DNA from: Verrucomicrobiota bacterium
GTDB taxonomy: Bacteria; Verrucomicrobiota; Verrucomicrobiia; Opitutales; Opitutaceae
DNA: 5,696 nt
Direction of reading: 5' to 3'
Assembly (NCBI GenBank): GCA_030832235.1
Contig: JAURJO010000458.1
Location: forward strand, 1 to 5,696
Shown: piece after piece, positions 1 to 5,696 of the stretch
Layout: every line of letters starts with the position of its first letter
Numbering within the stretch: position 1 is the stretch's first letter
Made by a program: the position numbers and the translations under genes
Notes under the pieces: generated by a model
Told to the model about the DNA's origin: nothing
Database searches by the model: none
Seen by the model: the letters and a program-made list of their open reading frames with translations, nothing else

Positions 1-184
1 CGGCGGAATCGGTGAAACGGTGCCCGCCAAGCGCAAGCACGAGGGCGTTGGCGGCGAACAAGGTTGCGGCGCCCGCGGACACCGCGGCGGCGACGGCACC
101 GCGACGGCGCAGGAAGAGAGCGATGACGGCGGCCGAAAGCAGCGGCACGGCGAGCGCGACAACGGCGAAGGGGTTGAACGTCAT
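1..184 (-). CDS. nuoL: NADH-quinone oxidoreductase subunit L, N-terminal fragment (runs off the left edge)
   Basis: NuoL is the distal antiporter-like, proton-pumping membrane subunit of complex I. Only the first 61 codons are here, so the diagnostic residues (TM5 Glu, TM7 Lys, long lateral helix) lie outside. Translating the minus strand from the ATG at 184 gives an open frame to the window edge beginning MTFNPFAVVALAVPLLSAAV. A first hydrophobic segment at about residues 5-25 is followed by an RRR turn and a second Ala/Leu-rich segment at about 31-52, then a GGHRF stretch. This two-helix start fits a NuoL N-terminus. The start lies 4 bases after the nuoK stop, the same spacing as between nuoI and nuoJ. 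No Shine-Dalgarno sequence is evident, so coupling to nuoK translation is likely. The identity rests mainly on position after nuoK, because the fragment is too short to exclude another antiporter-like subunit such as NuoM or NuoN. Confidence 0.8.
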   Translation of the reverse strand, partial: MTFNPFAVVALAVPLLSAAVIALFLRRRGAVAAAVSAGAATLFAANALVLALGGHRFTDSA

Positions 185-188
185 GGGC

Positions 189-497
189 TCAGTTCCGCAG
201 CGAGTTGAGCTCGTCGAGCTGCACCGTCCGCCGGCGGCGGAACAATGCGACGATCAGCGCCAGGCCGACCGCGACCTCGGCCGCGGCGACGGTGAGGATG
301 AAGAACACGAGGACGTTTCCGTCCATGGTGCCGTTGAAGCGGGAGAACGCGACGAGCGCGAGAGTGGCGGCGACGAGCATCAGCTCGAGGCACATGAAAA
401 CCACGAGCGTGTTGCGCCGGATCAGCACGCCGAGCAGCCCGATGGCGAAGAGTACGACGCTGATGGCGACGTAGGCGTTGAGGGTGGCGGGGATCAT
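189..497 (-). CDS. nuoK: NADH-quinone oxidoreductase subunit K
   Basis: NuoK is a small three-helix membrane subunit (related to MrpC) in the proton-translocating arm of complex I. The 102-residue product has the usual family length. Three hydrophobic segments lie at about residues 5-25, 30-51 and 61-86. The two buried glutamates that matter for pumping are both present: Glu38 in the CLELML segment and Glu74 in TVAAAEVAVG. The C-terminus has the basic RRRR turn and the family-like VQLDELNSLR ending. Where many homologues read ELMLNA-N, this one reads ELMLVAAT, a mild divergence. The ATG overlaps the nuoJ stop in an ATGA arrangement. This is one of the few starts in the window with a strong Shine-Dalgarno sequence (GGAGGA, 6-base spacer). 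nuoL begins 4 bases downstream. Confidence 0.97.
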   Translation of the reverse strand: MIPATLNAYVAISVVLFAIGLLGVLIRRNTLVVFMCLELMLVAATLALVAFSRFNGTMDGNVLVFFILTVAAAEVAVGLALIVALFRRRRTVQLDELNSLRN

Positions 498-1012
498 GCG
501 GCGTCCTCCGGGCCGTCGGGACGACGGCTGAGCGCGATCACGCCGATCATCGCGATGAGGAGCAGGAAACCCAGCACCTGCACCGGCAACAGGTAGGTGG
601 TGAAAAGCTGGTGCGCGTAGGGTTTGAGGGCGGCGCCGACGGCGGTGGTGGCCGCGCGGCCCTCGGGCAGGCGGCCGCGCATCAGGAAAGAGGCCACGCC
701 GCCCAGCACGAGTCCCGTGGCGATCACCCGCGCGGCGAGCGGCAGGCGGTGCAGCACCGGACGGCTGTCGCCTCGGGCGTCGAGCAACATGATGATGAAC
801 AGGAACAGCGCGACGACCGCGCCGGCGTAGACCAGCAGCAGCAGGAACGCCAACAGGTAGGCGTCGAGCGCCACGAAGAGTCCGGAGACCCCAACCAGCG
901 CCATGAGCAGACAGAGGGCGGCGTTGACGGCGTTGCGGTTCAGGACGACGCCGGCCGCGCTCACGACGGTGAGCAGGACGAAGGCGTTGAAGAGGATCTG
1001 ACCAGTGCCCAT
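494..1012 (-). CDS. nuoJ: NADH-quinone oxidoreductase subunit J
   Basis: NuoJ is the membrane subunit of complex I whose third helix switches conformation and links quinone chemistry to the antiporter-like subunits. I chose the ATG at 1012 (172 residues), which puts the first helix immediately after a short MGTGQILFNAF start. It begins 4 bases after the nuoI stop. A GTG at 1036 in the same frame would add eight residues and overlap nuoI by 20 bases; its GGAGGA (1039-1044) lies only 2 bases away and also encodes the NuoI tail, so it is less convincing. Five hydrophobic segments are visible, at about residues 5-24, 28-49, 51-77, 93-111 and 139-161. The third contains the signature LVYAGAVVALFLF (60-72). 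The polar Gln or Glu often found just before this motif is Leu58 here. The stop codon overlaps the nuoK start (ATGA). Confidence 0.95.
   Translation of the reverse strand: MGTGQILFNAFVLLTVVSAAGVVLNRNAVNAALCLLMALVGVSGLFVALDAYLLAFLLLLVYAGAVVALFLFIIMLLDARGDSRPVLHRLPLAARVIATGLVLGGVASFLMRGRLPEGRAATTAVGAALKPYAHQLFTTYLLPVQVLGFLLLIAMIGVIALSRRPDGPEDAA
504..509 (-). promoter_or_regulatory. Shine-Dalgarno sequence of nuoK
   Basis: On the minus strand the bases read GGAGGA, followed by a 6-base spacer (CGCCGC) and the nuoK ATG. The site lies inside the last codons of nuoJ. It is the best-formed ribosome binding site in the window and supports the ATG at 497. It may let NuoK be initiated independently as well as by coupling to nuoJ through the ATGA overlap. 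Confidence 0.75.
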
Positions 1013-1016
1013 GGTC

Positions 1017-1559
1017 TCAGTGGTGGCCCCCGCCACGCTCCTCCGCGGCCTTCTTGTGATCCCACTTGAAATGCTCGTCGGGCAACGTGCCGCCCAACTC
1101 GTAGAGACGGGCCTTGTTGTTGACCATCTCCTCGCGGGAGTAACCGGTCATCGAGTACTGCGATTGGAGCCAGATCGCCTCCTCGGGGCAGACCTCCTGG
1201 CACATGCCGCAGTAGATGCACCGGAGCATATCGATTTCGAACTCGCGCGGCGCCTTCTCGACGTGCGCGTGGGCCGAATCCTCCGCGATGCCGCCGGGTG
1301 TGATGCGGATGGCCTTGGGCGGGCAGACGAACTCGCAGAGCTGGCAGGAGACGCACTTTTCGCGCCCGTTGGGGTCCTTAACCAGCGTGGGTACGCCGCG
1401 GTAGCCCGCGGGCACCGCGGGCCGTTGCTCAGGGTACTCAAGCGTCGTCTTCGGGCGCACGAGATGCCGCCACGTGGTCCGGAGGCCCTCCGCGATCTGA
1501 GGCAGGTAGGTGCGCTCGGCGAAGGTGAGCGGTTTGCGTTCGAGTGGGACGACGGCCAT
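1017..1559 (-). CDS. nuoI: NADH-quinone oxidoreductase subunit I (2 x [4Fe-4S] ferredoxin-type)
   Basis: NuoI (the TYKY homologue) holds clusters N6a and N6b, which carry electrons from NuoG towards cluster N2 in NuoB. The 180-residue protein has an N-terminal amphipathic region (about 15-45) that would lie against the membrane arm. Two ferredoxin motifs follow. One has Cys69, Cys72, Cys75 and Cys79 (CVSCQLCEFVCP). The other has Cys114, Cys117, Cys120 and Cys124 (CIYCGMCQEVCP). By the usual crossed pattern, Cys79 ligates the second cluster and Cys124 the first. The conserved PEEAIW segment follows the second motif. The C-terminus ends in a Gly/His tail (RGGGHH) that could be a minor lineage feature. 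The ATG at 1559 lies 21 bases after the nuoH stop, preceded only by a weak, distant AGGA. All eight ligands are intact, so the subunit should be functional. Confidence 0.98.
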   Translation of the reverse strand: MAVVPLERKPLTFAERTYLPQIAEGLRTTWRHLVRPKTTLEYPEQRPAVPAGYRGVPTLVKDPNGREKCVSCQLCEFVCPPKAIRITPGGIAEDSAHAHVEKAPREFEIDMLRCIYCGMCQEVCPEEAIWLQSQYSMTGYSREEMVNNKARLYELGGTLPDEHFKWDHKKAAEERGGGHH

Positions 1560-1580
1560 GGCGCGGAGGATTCCTGTCGG

Positions 1581-2744
1581 CTACCGGGTTTGAATGACGG
1601 CGATCGCGGCCGCGTAAAAGACCAGATTCGCGACCGAGAGCGGCAGCAGCTTGCGCCAGCCGATATCCATCACCTGGTCGTAGCGGAAACGCGGAACCGT
1701 CCAGCGCACCCACATGAAGAAGAAGATCAAAGCGATCACCTTCCCGAGGAAGATGCCGATCGAGAGCACCCCGACGAAGAGCGGATGCGCGAGGAGCGGG
1801 TGCAGCGGCGCGAGCCAGCTGACCAGCGTGGCCAGCGACACCCACGGCAGCGGGTTCCAGCCGCCGAGGAAGAGCAGGGTGAAGACTCCCGACCCGATGA
1901 GCATGTGCGCGTACTCGGCTACGAAGAAGAGTCCCCACTTGAAAGCACCGTACTCGGTGTGGAAGCCGCCCACGAGGTCGGCCTCTCCCTCCGCCATGTC
2001 GAACGGGTGGCGGTTGGTCTCCGCGAAAAGCGCGACGAGAAAAACCAGCGCCGAGACGGGCATGAGGAAGACAAACCACATCCCACCCCAGAAACCGGGC
2101 AGGCTCTGGAACTCGACCGCCCGCGACAGGCTCATCGTGCCCGGAGTGCCGGGGGCGTTGATCCAGAGGAAAACCGGCAGCACCGACAACGTCAGCGAGA
2201 GCTCGTACGAGATCAGCTGCGCCGAGGCGCGCACCCCGCCGAGAAACGGGTACTTCGAGTTGGAGGCCCAGCCGGCGAGGATCAGGGAGTAGACGCCCAG
2301 CGAGCCGACGGCGAAAACCGCGATCAGGCCGATGTCGACGTTCGCCAGCGCCAGCGGCACCACGCGCCCCGCGGCGTCGAGGTAGGCTCCAAACGGCACG
2401 GTCGTCACCGTGGTGAGCGCGGGCATCATCGCGACGACCGGCGCGAGCACGAAGTAGAACTTGTTCACGTGCCCGGGCAGAGCGTCCTCCTTGAAGAGCA
2501 TCTTGCCGCCGTCAGCTAACACGTGGAAGAGACCCAGCCGCTGCAGAAACGGACCAATGACCGGGATCCAGGAAACCCACGGCACGATCGCGCGGTTCGG
2601 GCCCGGGCGACCCTGGATCCAGGCCGAGACCTTGCGCTCGGCCATCGAACAGATGCCGCCGATCGGGAAAATGACCATGATCACGGCGAGTCCCTTGAGC
2701 ACGCCCTGCACAACCGGATGCAGACTGAGATAAAGATCGATCAT
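1581..2744 (-). CDS. nuoH: NADH-quinone oxidoreductase subunit H
   Basis: NuoH (the ND1 homologue) anchors the peripheral arm to the membrane and forms most of the quinone-binding chamber and its entry. The signatures seen are AERK at 35-38, GRPGPNR at 45-51, LADGGKMLFKED at 76-87, GWASNSKYPFLGG at 158-170 followed by SYE at 179-181, AETNRHPFDMAEGEADL at 241-257, GFHTEY at 260-265, and a C-terminal WTVPRFRYDQVM at 348-359. The charged residues lining the chamber are therefore kept. At 387 residues it is longer than the roughly 325-residue E. coli protein. The extra length includes about ten residues at 52-70 and a Trp/Pro/Leu-rich stretch at about 298-325 before the last helices. Its ATG comes one base after the stop of the small upstream ORF, with no Shine-Dalgarno sequence, so translation is probably coupled. 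It ends in TAG, whereas the other complete genes here end in TGA. Confidence 0.98.
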   Translation of the reverse strand: MIDLYLSLHPVVQGVLKGLAVIMVIFPIGGICSMAERKVSAWIQGRPGPNRAIVPWVSWIPVIGPFLQRLGLFHVLADGGKMLFKEDALPGHVNKFYFVLAPVVAMMPALTTVTTVPFGAYLDAAGRVVPLALANVDIGLIAVFAVGSLGVYSLILAGWASNSKYPFLGGVRASAQLISYELSLTLSVLPVFLWINAPGTPGTMSLSRAVEFQSLPGFWGGMWFVFLMPVSALVFLVALFAETNRHPFDMAEGEADLVGGFHTEYGAFKWGLFFVAEYAHMLIGSGVFTLLFLGGWNPLPWVSLATLVSWLAPLHPLLAHPLFVGVLSIGIFLGKVIALIFFFMWVRWTVPRFRYDQVMDIGWRKLLPLSVANLVFYAAAIAVIQTR

Positions 2745-2745
2745 C

Positions 2746-2967
2746 TCAGAAAAGCATCGCGAGGCAGAGCAACACGCCGACGCCGCCTACGACGGCCGCC
2801 GCGATCCGCATCTTACGGTTTTCATCGGCGAGCGCCGCCTGCTCGCGCTGCTGGGCCTTGGTCGGATTGGCGGACTCCTTGCCCGCCTTGCGCAAGGTCA
2901 GCGCAAAGAGGCCGGCACCCATGAGGATGAAACCGAGTCCGATGGCGAAAAAGGCGGGGGTGCGCAT
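2746..2967 (-). CDS. Small two-helix membrane protein between nuoG and nuoH, function unknown
   Basis: I do not recognise a named family for this 73-residue product. It begins MRTPAFFAIGLGFILMGAGL. A hydrophobic helix at about residues 4-24 is followed by a strongly charged, Lys/Arg/Glu/Gln-rich linker at about 26-54 and a second helix at about 55-73 (AAAVVGGVGVLLCLAM). The charge pattern suggests a hairpin with the basic linker in the cytoplasm. The ATG at 2967 lies 5 bases after the nuoG stop with a weak AAGG upstream, and the stop lies 1 base before the nuoH ATG, so it sits in step with the operon. Longer frames starting further upstream (to 3267) only read through nuoG in the wrong frame. 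The position suggests a lineage-specific accessory or assembly protein of complex I, but this is inference from location alone. Confidence 0.8.
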   Translation of the reverse strand: MRTPAFFAIGLGFILMGAGLFALTLRKAGKESANPTKAQQREQAALADENRKMRIAAAVVGGVGVLLCLAMLF

Positions 2968-2972
2968 GGGAA

Positions 2973-4664
2973 TCAGGCCTTGGCGGCGGGCTTGTAGTGC
3001 AGCGTCTCGCCCTCGACGAAGGGCAGAGCAGCATAGGGGGCGGAGTCGAGCACGAGTCCGGAGTCCGGCACACCGGCGAGGGAAACTTCCCGCAATGCGG
3101 GAACCGCCGGGGCGAGTTCGCGCCACACGGCGTGGAGATCCGCCGGCGCCGAGCCTCCCGCCGCGCCGATCAGCTTGGACAAGGCCGCGAGATCGTCGAT
3201 CGCGCCGACCGGACCCGGCACGGCCTTGTGGAAACGCTGCAGGCGGAACTGCTGATTCACGAAACACCCGCTTTTCTCGAAGACGGTGAGCGTGGGGAAC
3301 GTGACACGCGCCGCCGCGCTGGTCGCGTTGACGTGCGTGCCGAGGTAAACCACCGCGATCTTCGCGAGTTGCGCGGCGGTGAGACCGGCGACGGCGAGAT
3401 CCTCGCCGACGGAAACCACCGCGCGCACCTTGCCGGCGTCGATCGCGGCCGCCAGCGCCTCGAGGCGCGAAGGAGGCAAGGCGGAGATAAGACCGGTGAC
3501 GAGGGCCCCGCGGACATTCGGATTGCGATCGGCCGAGATGAGCAGGCCGTCACCGGGACCGGTGCGGCTGACGAGATGCGCGGACGTGCCGAGCGACTCC
3601 GCGAGACGGCGGGTGAGGAATTGCTCCTCGACGGAGGAACGTCCGGAACCGACGACCGCGACAGCGCCCGCGGCCTCGCGCAGCAGGGTGCCGGCCGTAA
3701 GCAAGGCGGAATCGAGGGTGGCCTCGGCGGAACCAATCCGGCAGGAGGCGAGCCGGTCGGCGGCGCGCACCGCCTTGTAGAGCTCGCGGCCGCTGTCGGC
3801 CATCCACGTGTCGTTCACCGCGTCGTTCTGCCGCGGGGTGATACGGTGGATGACACCCTCGCGGGACCACACCACGGTGTTGGCGCCGACGCTCGACTCG
3901 GTGTCGATGCTGTTCGTCTGCTTGAGGAACCAGACCCGCATCTTGAACCGGAAATCGGTGCTGGTGAGCGCGCCGACCGGGCAGATGTCGACCGTGTTGA
4001 GCGAGTAATTGTTGGCGAGCTCACGCCCCGGATAGCAGGTGAGCGTGGAGTAGCTGCCGCGGTCGACGAAGCCGAGCACGTCGTCCTTGGCGATCTCCTT
4101 GCAGAAGCGGATGCAGCGCGAGCAGAGGATGCAGCGCTCGTCGTCGAGGGTGACGCGCGGCCCGAGGCGCGTGCGCTTCGGCTTCACGTTCTTCTCCTCG
4201 ATGTAGCGCGAGTAGCCGCGGCCGTAGCCGGTGGCCTGCTCCTGCAGCTTGCACTCGCCCGCCTGGTCGCAGATCGGGCAATCCAGCGGGTGGTTGACGA
4301 GGAGGAACTCCATCACGCCCTCGCGGCAGTCCTTGATCTGCGGCGTCTGGGTGCGGACGTGAAGACCGGGGGAGGCGTTGGTCGCGCAACCAATCTGGGG
4401 CCGCGGGATCCAATTGATGCGCTGCTTGCCGGTCGCCGGATCCATGATCGGCGCCTTCGTGGCGGGATCGACAGCGGGCATGCCGATCTCGACGAGGCAC
4501 ATGCGGCAGTTGCCGGAGATCGAGAGCTTCGGGTGGTAGCAGTAGTACGGGACGTCGACGCCGACCTGGCGCGCCGCCTCGATGACGTTGGTGCCCTTGG
4601 GCACGGAGACATCCCGGCCGTCGACGTTGACGGTGATGAGGTCGGGTTTCGGCGCGGCGATCAT
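2973..4664 (-). CDS. nuoG: NADH-quinone oxidoreductase subunit G, short form
   Basis: NuoG is the large Fe-S subunit of the peripheral arm and relays electrons from NuoF towards NuoI. From the ATG at 4664 it is 563 residues, well below the roughly 900 of E. coli. An N-terminal [2Fe-2S] domain has Cys42, Cys53, Cys56 and Cys93. A His-Cys [4Fe-4S] site has His125, Cys129, Cys132 and Cys138. A further [4Fe-4S] site has Cys178, Cys181, Cys184 and Cys228. The optional N7 cysteines found in E. coli and Thermus are absent at about 250-262 (TNSIDTESSVGAN). The C-terminal molybdopterin-oxidoreductase-like domain is shortened and should be non-catalytic, although the typical EKSGCFVNQQFRLQRF segment remains at 463-478. 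An insertion at about 62-91 holds two DPAT motifs. The gene starts 22 bases after the nuoF stop, with no clear Shine-Dalgarno sequence. An apparent upstream extension to 4880 lies inside nuoF in another frame and is rejected. Confidence 0.96.
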   Translation of the reverse strand: MIAAPKPDLITVNVDGRDVSVPKGTNVIEAARQVGVDVPYYCYHPKLSISGNCRMCLVEIGMPAVDPATKAPIMDPATGKQRINWIPRPQIGCATNASPGLHVRTQTPQIKDCREGVMEFLLVNHPLDCPICDQAGECKLQEQATGYGRGYSRYIEEKNVKPKRTRLGPRVTLDDERCILCSRCIRFCKEIAKDDVLGFVDRGSYSTLTCYPGRELANNYSLNTVDICPVGALTSTDFRFKMRVWFLKQTNSIDTESSVGANTVVWSREGVIHRITPRQNDAVNDTWMADSGRELYKAVRAADRLASCRIGSAEATLDSALLTAGTLLREAAGAVAVVGSGRSSVEEQFLTRRLAESLGTSAHLVSRTGPGDGLLISADRNPNVRGALVTGLISALPPSRLEALAAAIDAGKVRAVVSVGEDLAVAGLTAAQLAKIAVVYLGTHVNATSAAARVTFPTLTVFEKSGCFVNQQFRLQRFHKAVPGPVGAIDDLAALSKLIGAAGGSAPADLHAVWRELAPAVPALREVSLAGVPDSGLVLDSAPYAALPFVEGETLHYKPAAKA

Positions 4665-4686
4665 CGCGTTGGGATCGGAATCGGGT

Positions 4687-5696
4687 TCAGGCCAGCTCGG
4701 CGGCGCCCTCGGGGCGCGGGGTCCGCTTGGCCGCGGGATAGGCGGCGAACTCGTCGCCGAACTTGGCGACGAAGCTCTGGGTGGGCCAGGAGCAGGCCTC
4801 GCCGAACGCGCAGATGGTGCGGCCGGCAATCTGGTCGGCCACGCTGCGCAGGAGGGTGCCGTCCTCGGCGCGCGCGTCACCGTGCACCATGCGGGTGGTG
4901 ATGCGCTTCATCCACAGCGACCCCTCGCGGCACGGCGTGCACTGGCCGCAGCTCTCGTGGGCGTAGAACGCGTTGATGTTGGCGAGGGCCTCGACCATGT
5001 TGACGGAGTCATCCATCACGATGACTCCGCCGGAGCCGCCCATGGTCCCGCAGGCGGCCATGGTGTCGAAATCCATCGGCAGATCCTCGACCGCGAGCGT
5101 GCGCGACGAGCCATCCTTGTTCTTCAGCGTGAAGCTCTCGCCCCAGCGGAGAATCTTGGCGGAAGAGCCGCCGGGGATGACGGCCTTGAACTTCCGGCCG
5201 GGCAGCGGGCCCCCGCACACCTCATGAAGCAGCTGGCCGAGCGTGATGCGGCCCACCTCGAACTCGTAGTAGCCCGGGCGCTGCACGTGACCACTCACGC
5301 AAAGAATGCGGGTGCCGGTGTTGTTCGGGGTGCCGATCTGGGCAAAGGCCTCGCCGCCCACCTCGACGATGTACTTCACGTGGCAGAGGGTCTCCACGTT
5401 GTTCACGATCGTAGGGCACTGGTAAAGACCGAGCACCGCGGGGAAATAGGGCGGCTTGATGCGCGGGTAAGGCCGCTTGCCCTCGAGCGACTCGATCAAG
5501 CCGGTCTCCTCGCCGCAGATGTAGGCGCCGGCGCCGCGGTGGACGTAGATCTCGCAGCCGTAACCGGAACCCAGGACATTGGGCCCCACGAAACCGGCGG
5601 CGCGAGCCTCGGCGATCGCCTCCTCGAGGATGCGGGCGCCGTGCGGGAACTCGCCGCGGATGTAGATGTAAGCCTGCTTAACGTTGTTCGCCCAGC
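4687..5696 (-). CDS. nuoF: NADH-quinone oxidoreductase subunit F, C-terminal part (runs off the right edge)
   Basis: NuoF oxidises NADH through FMN and passes electrons to cluster N3. The window holds the last 335 full codons. The frame is open to the right edge and starts in the middle of the protein with WANNVKQAYIYIRGEFP. The true start and the Gly-rich nucleotide motif near it are missing. The FMN/NADH-binding segment GAGAYICGEETGLIESLEGK is encoded at about 5473-5532. Further conserved blocks are PTIVNNVETL and PMDFDTMAACGTMGGSGG. The N3 ligands are CGQCTPC, encoded at 4930-4950, and the Cys of the later TICAFGE segment, at 4810-4812. A stretch encoded at about 5086-5145 (GESFTLKNKDGSSRTL) looks like an insertion relative to the compact family pattern. 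Methionine-like starts inside this frame, such as the GTG at 5589, are internal codons. The gene ends with TGA, 22 bases before nuoG. Confidence 0.97.
   Translation of the reverse strand, partial: WANNVKQAYIYIRGEFPHGARILEEAIAEARAAGFVGPNVLGSGYGCEIYVHRGAGAYICGEETGLIESLEGKRPYPRIKPPYFPAVLGLYQCPTIVNNVETLCHVKYIVEVGGEAFAQIGTPNNTGTRILCVSGHVQRPGYYEFEVGRITLGQLLHEVCGGPLPGRKFKAVIPGGSSAKILRWGESFTLKNKDGSSRTLAVEDLPMDFDTMAACGTMGGSGGVIVMDDSVNMVEALANINAFYAHESCGQCTPCREGSLWMKRITTRMVHGDARAEDGTLLRSVADQIAGRTICAFGEACSWPTQSFVAKFGDEFAAYPAAKRTPRPEGAAELA

Noticed and set aside
12..1069. Plus-strand frames of 152-194 codons over nuoJ, nuoK and nuoL
   Set aside because: They are composition-driven antisense frames with charged, repetitive products, and they span the boundaries of real genes.
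1560..1580. The nuoH-nuoI gap as a possible terminator or regulatory hairpin
   Set aside because: The 21 bases contain only a short GGAATCC/GGA-type partial symmetry with no stable GC stem and no T-run, so nothing supports a terminator.
1005..2519. A 504-codon open frame on the plus strand, antisense to nuoI and nuoH
   Set aside because: It is low in complexity (many Arg, Glu, Asp, His) with no domain signature, and mirrors conserved minus-strand genes. It is a codon-bias shadow.
2968..3267. A possible 100-residue N-terminal extension of the small ORF
   Set aside because: It overlaps the conserved 3' end of nuoG in another frame and has an Arg/Gly-rich shadow composition. The internal ATG at 2967 fits the operon spacing and the first helix.
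4665..4880. A possible 72-residue N-terminal extension of NuoG
   Set aside because: The extension is Pro/Ser/Arg-rich, lies wholly in another frame over the 3' end of nuoF, and has no family similarity. The ATG at 4664 leads directly into the ferredoxin domain.
2997..4901. A 634-codon open frame on the plus strand, antisense to nuoG
   Set aside because: Its product is rich in Arg, Gly, Asp and Glu with no recognisable domain. It lies opposite a gene with clear cofactor motifs and is the long antisense frame typical of high-GC coding DNA.

Overview
The window is a single, tightly packed stretch of a bacterial respiratory complex I operon (NADH:quinone oxidoreductase, nuo), transcribed entirely from the minus strand. 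Read in the direction of transcription, from the right edge to the left, the order is nuoF (5' end cut off), nuoG, a small unnamed two-helix membrane-protein gene, nuoH, nuoI, nuoJ, nuoK and nuoL (only the first 61 codons present). No tRNA, rRNA, mobile element, CRISPR array, promoter or terminator is visible. The longest non-coding gap is 22 bases.

Right part (2973-5696): NuoF and NuoG belong to the peripheral electron-input arm. NuoF carries FMN and the N3 [4Fe-4S] cluster. NuoG carries one [2Fe-2S] and two [4Fe-4S] clusters ahead of a shortened, cluster-free molybdopterin-type domain. Middle (1017-2967): the small membrane ORF is followed by NuoH, the membrane subunit that forms the quinone chamber, and by NuoI, whose two [4Fe-4S] clusters carry electrons to the terminal cluster N2 in NuoB. 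Left part (1-1012): NuoJ, NuoK and the start of NuoL are proton-pumping membrane subunits. Together they pass electrons from NADH through FMN and the Fe-S chain to quinone and couple this to proton translocation.

Gene junctions are a 4-base ATGA overlap (nuoJ/nuoK) or gaps of 1, 4, 4, 5, 21 and 22 bases. Most starts lack a strong Shine-Dalgarno sequence, which suggests translational coupling along one polycistronic mRNA. nuoK is the exception, with a clear GGAGGA.

The organism is a high-GC, Gram-negative-type respiring bacterium. A short NuoG without the N7 cysteines, lengthened NuoF, NuoG and NuoH, and an extra small ORF between nuoG and nuoH are unlike the E. coli operon. A Verrucomicrobiota (Opitutales-like) or related origin is my best guess, from memory of family features and with low confidence. 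This is a core metabolic region. The most unusual item is the small ORF at 2746-2967; I see no evidence for a wholly new system.
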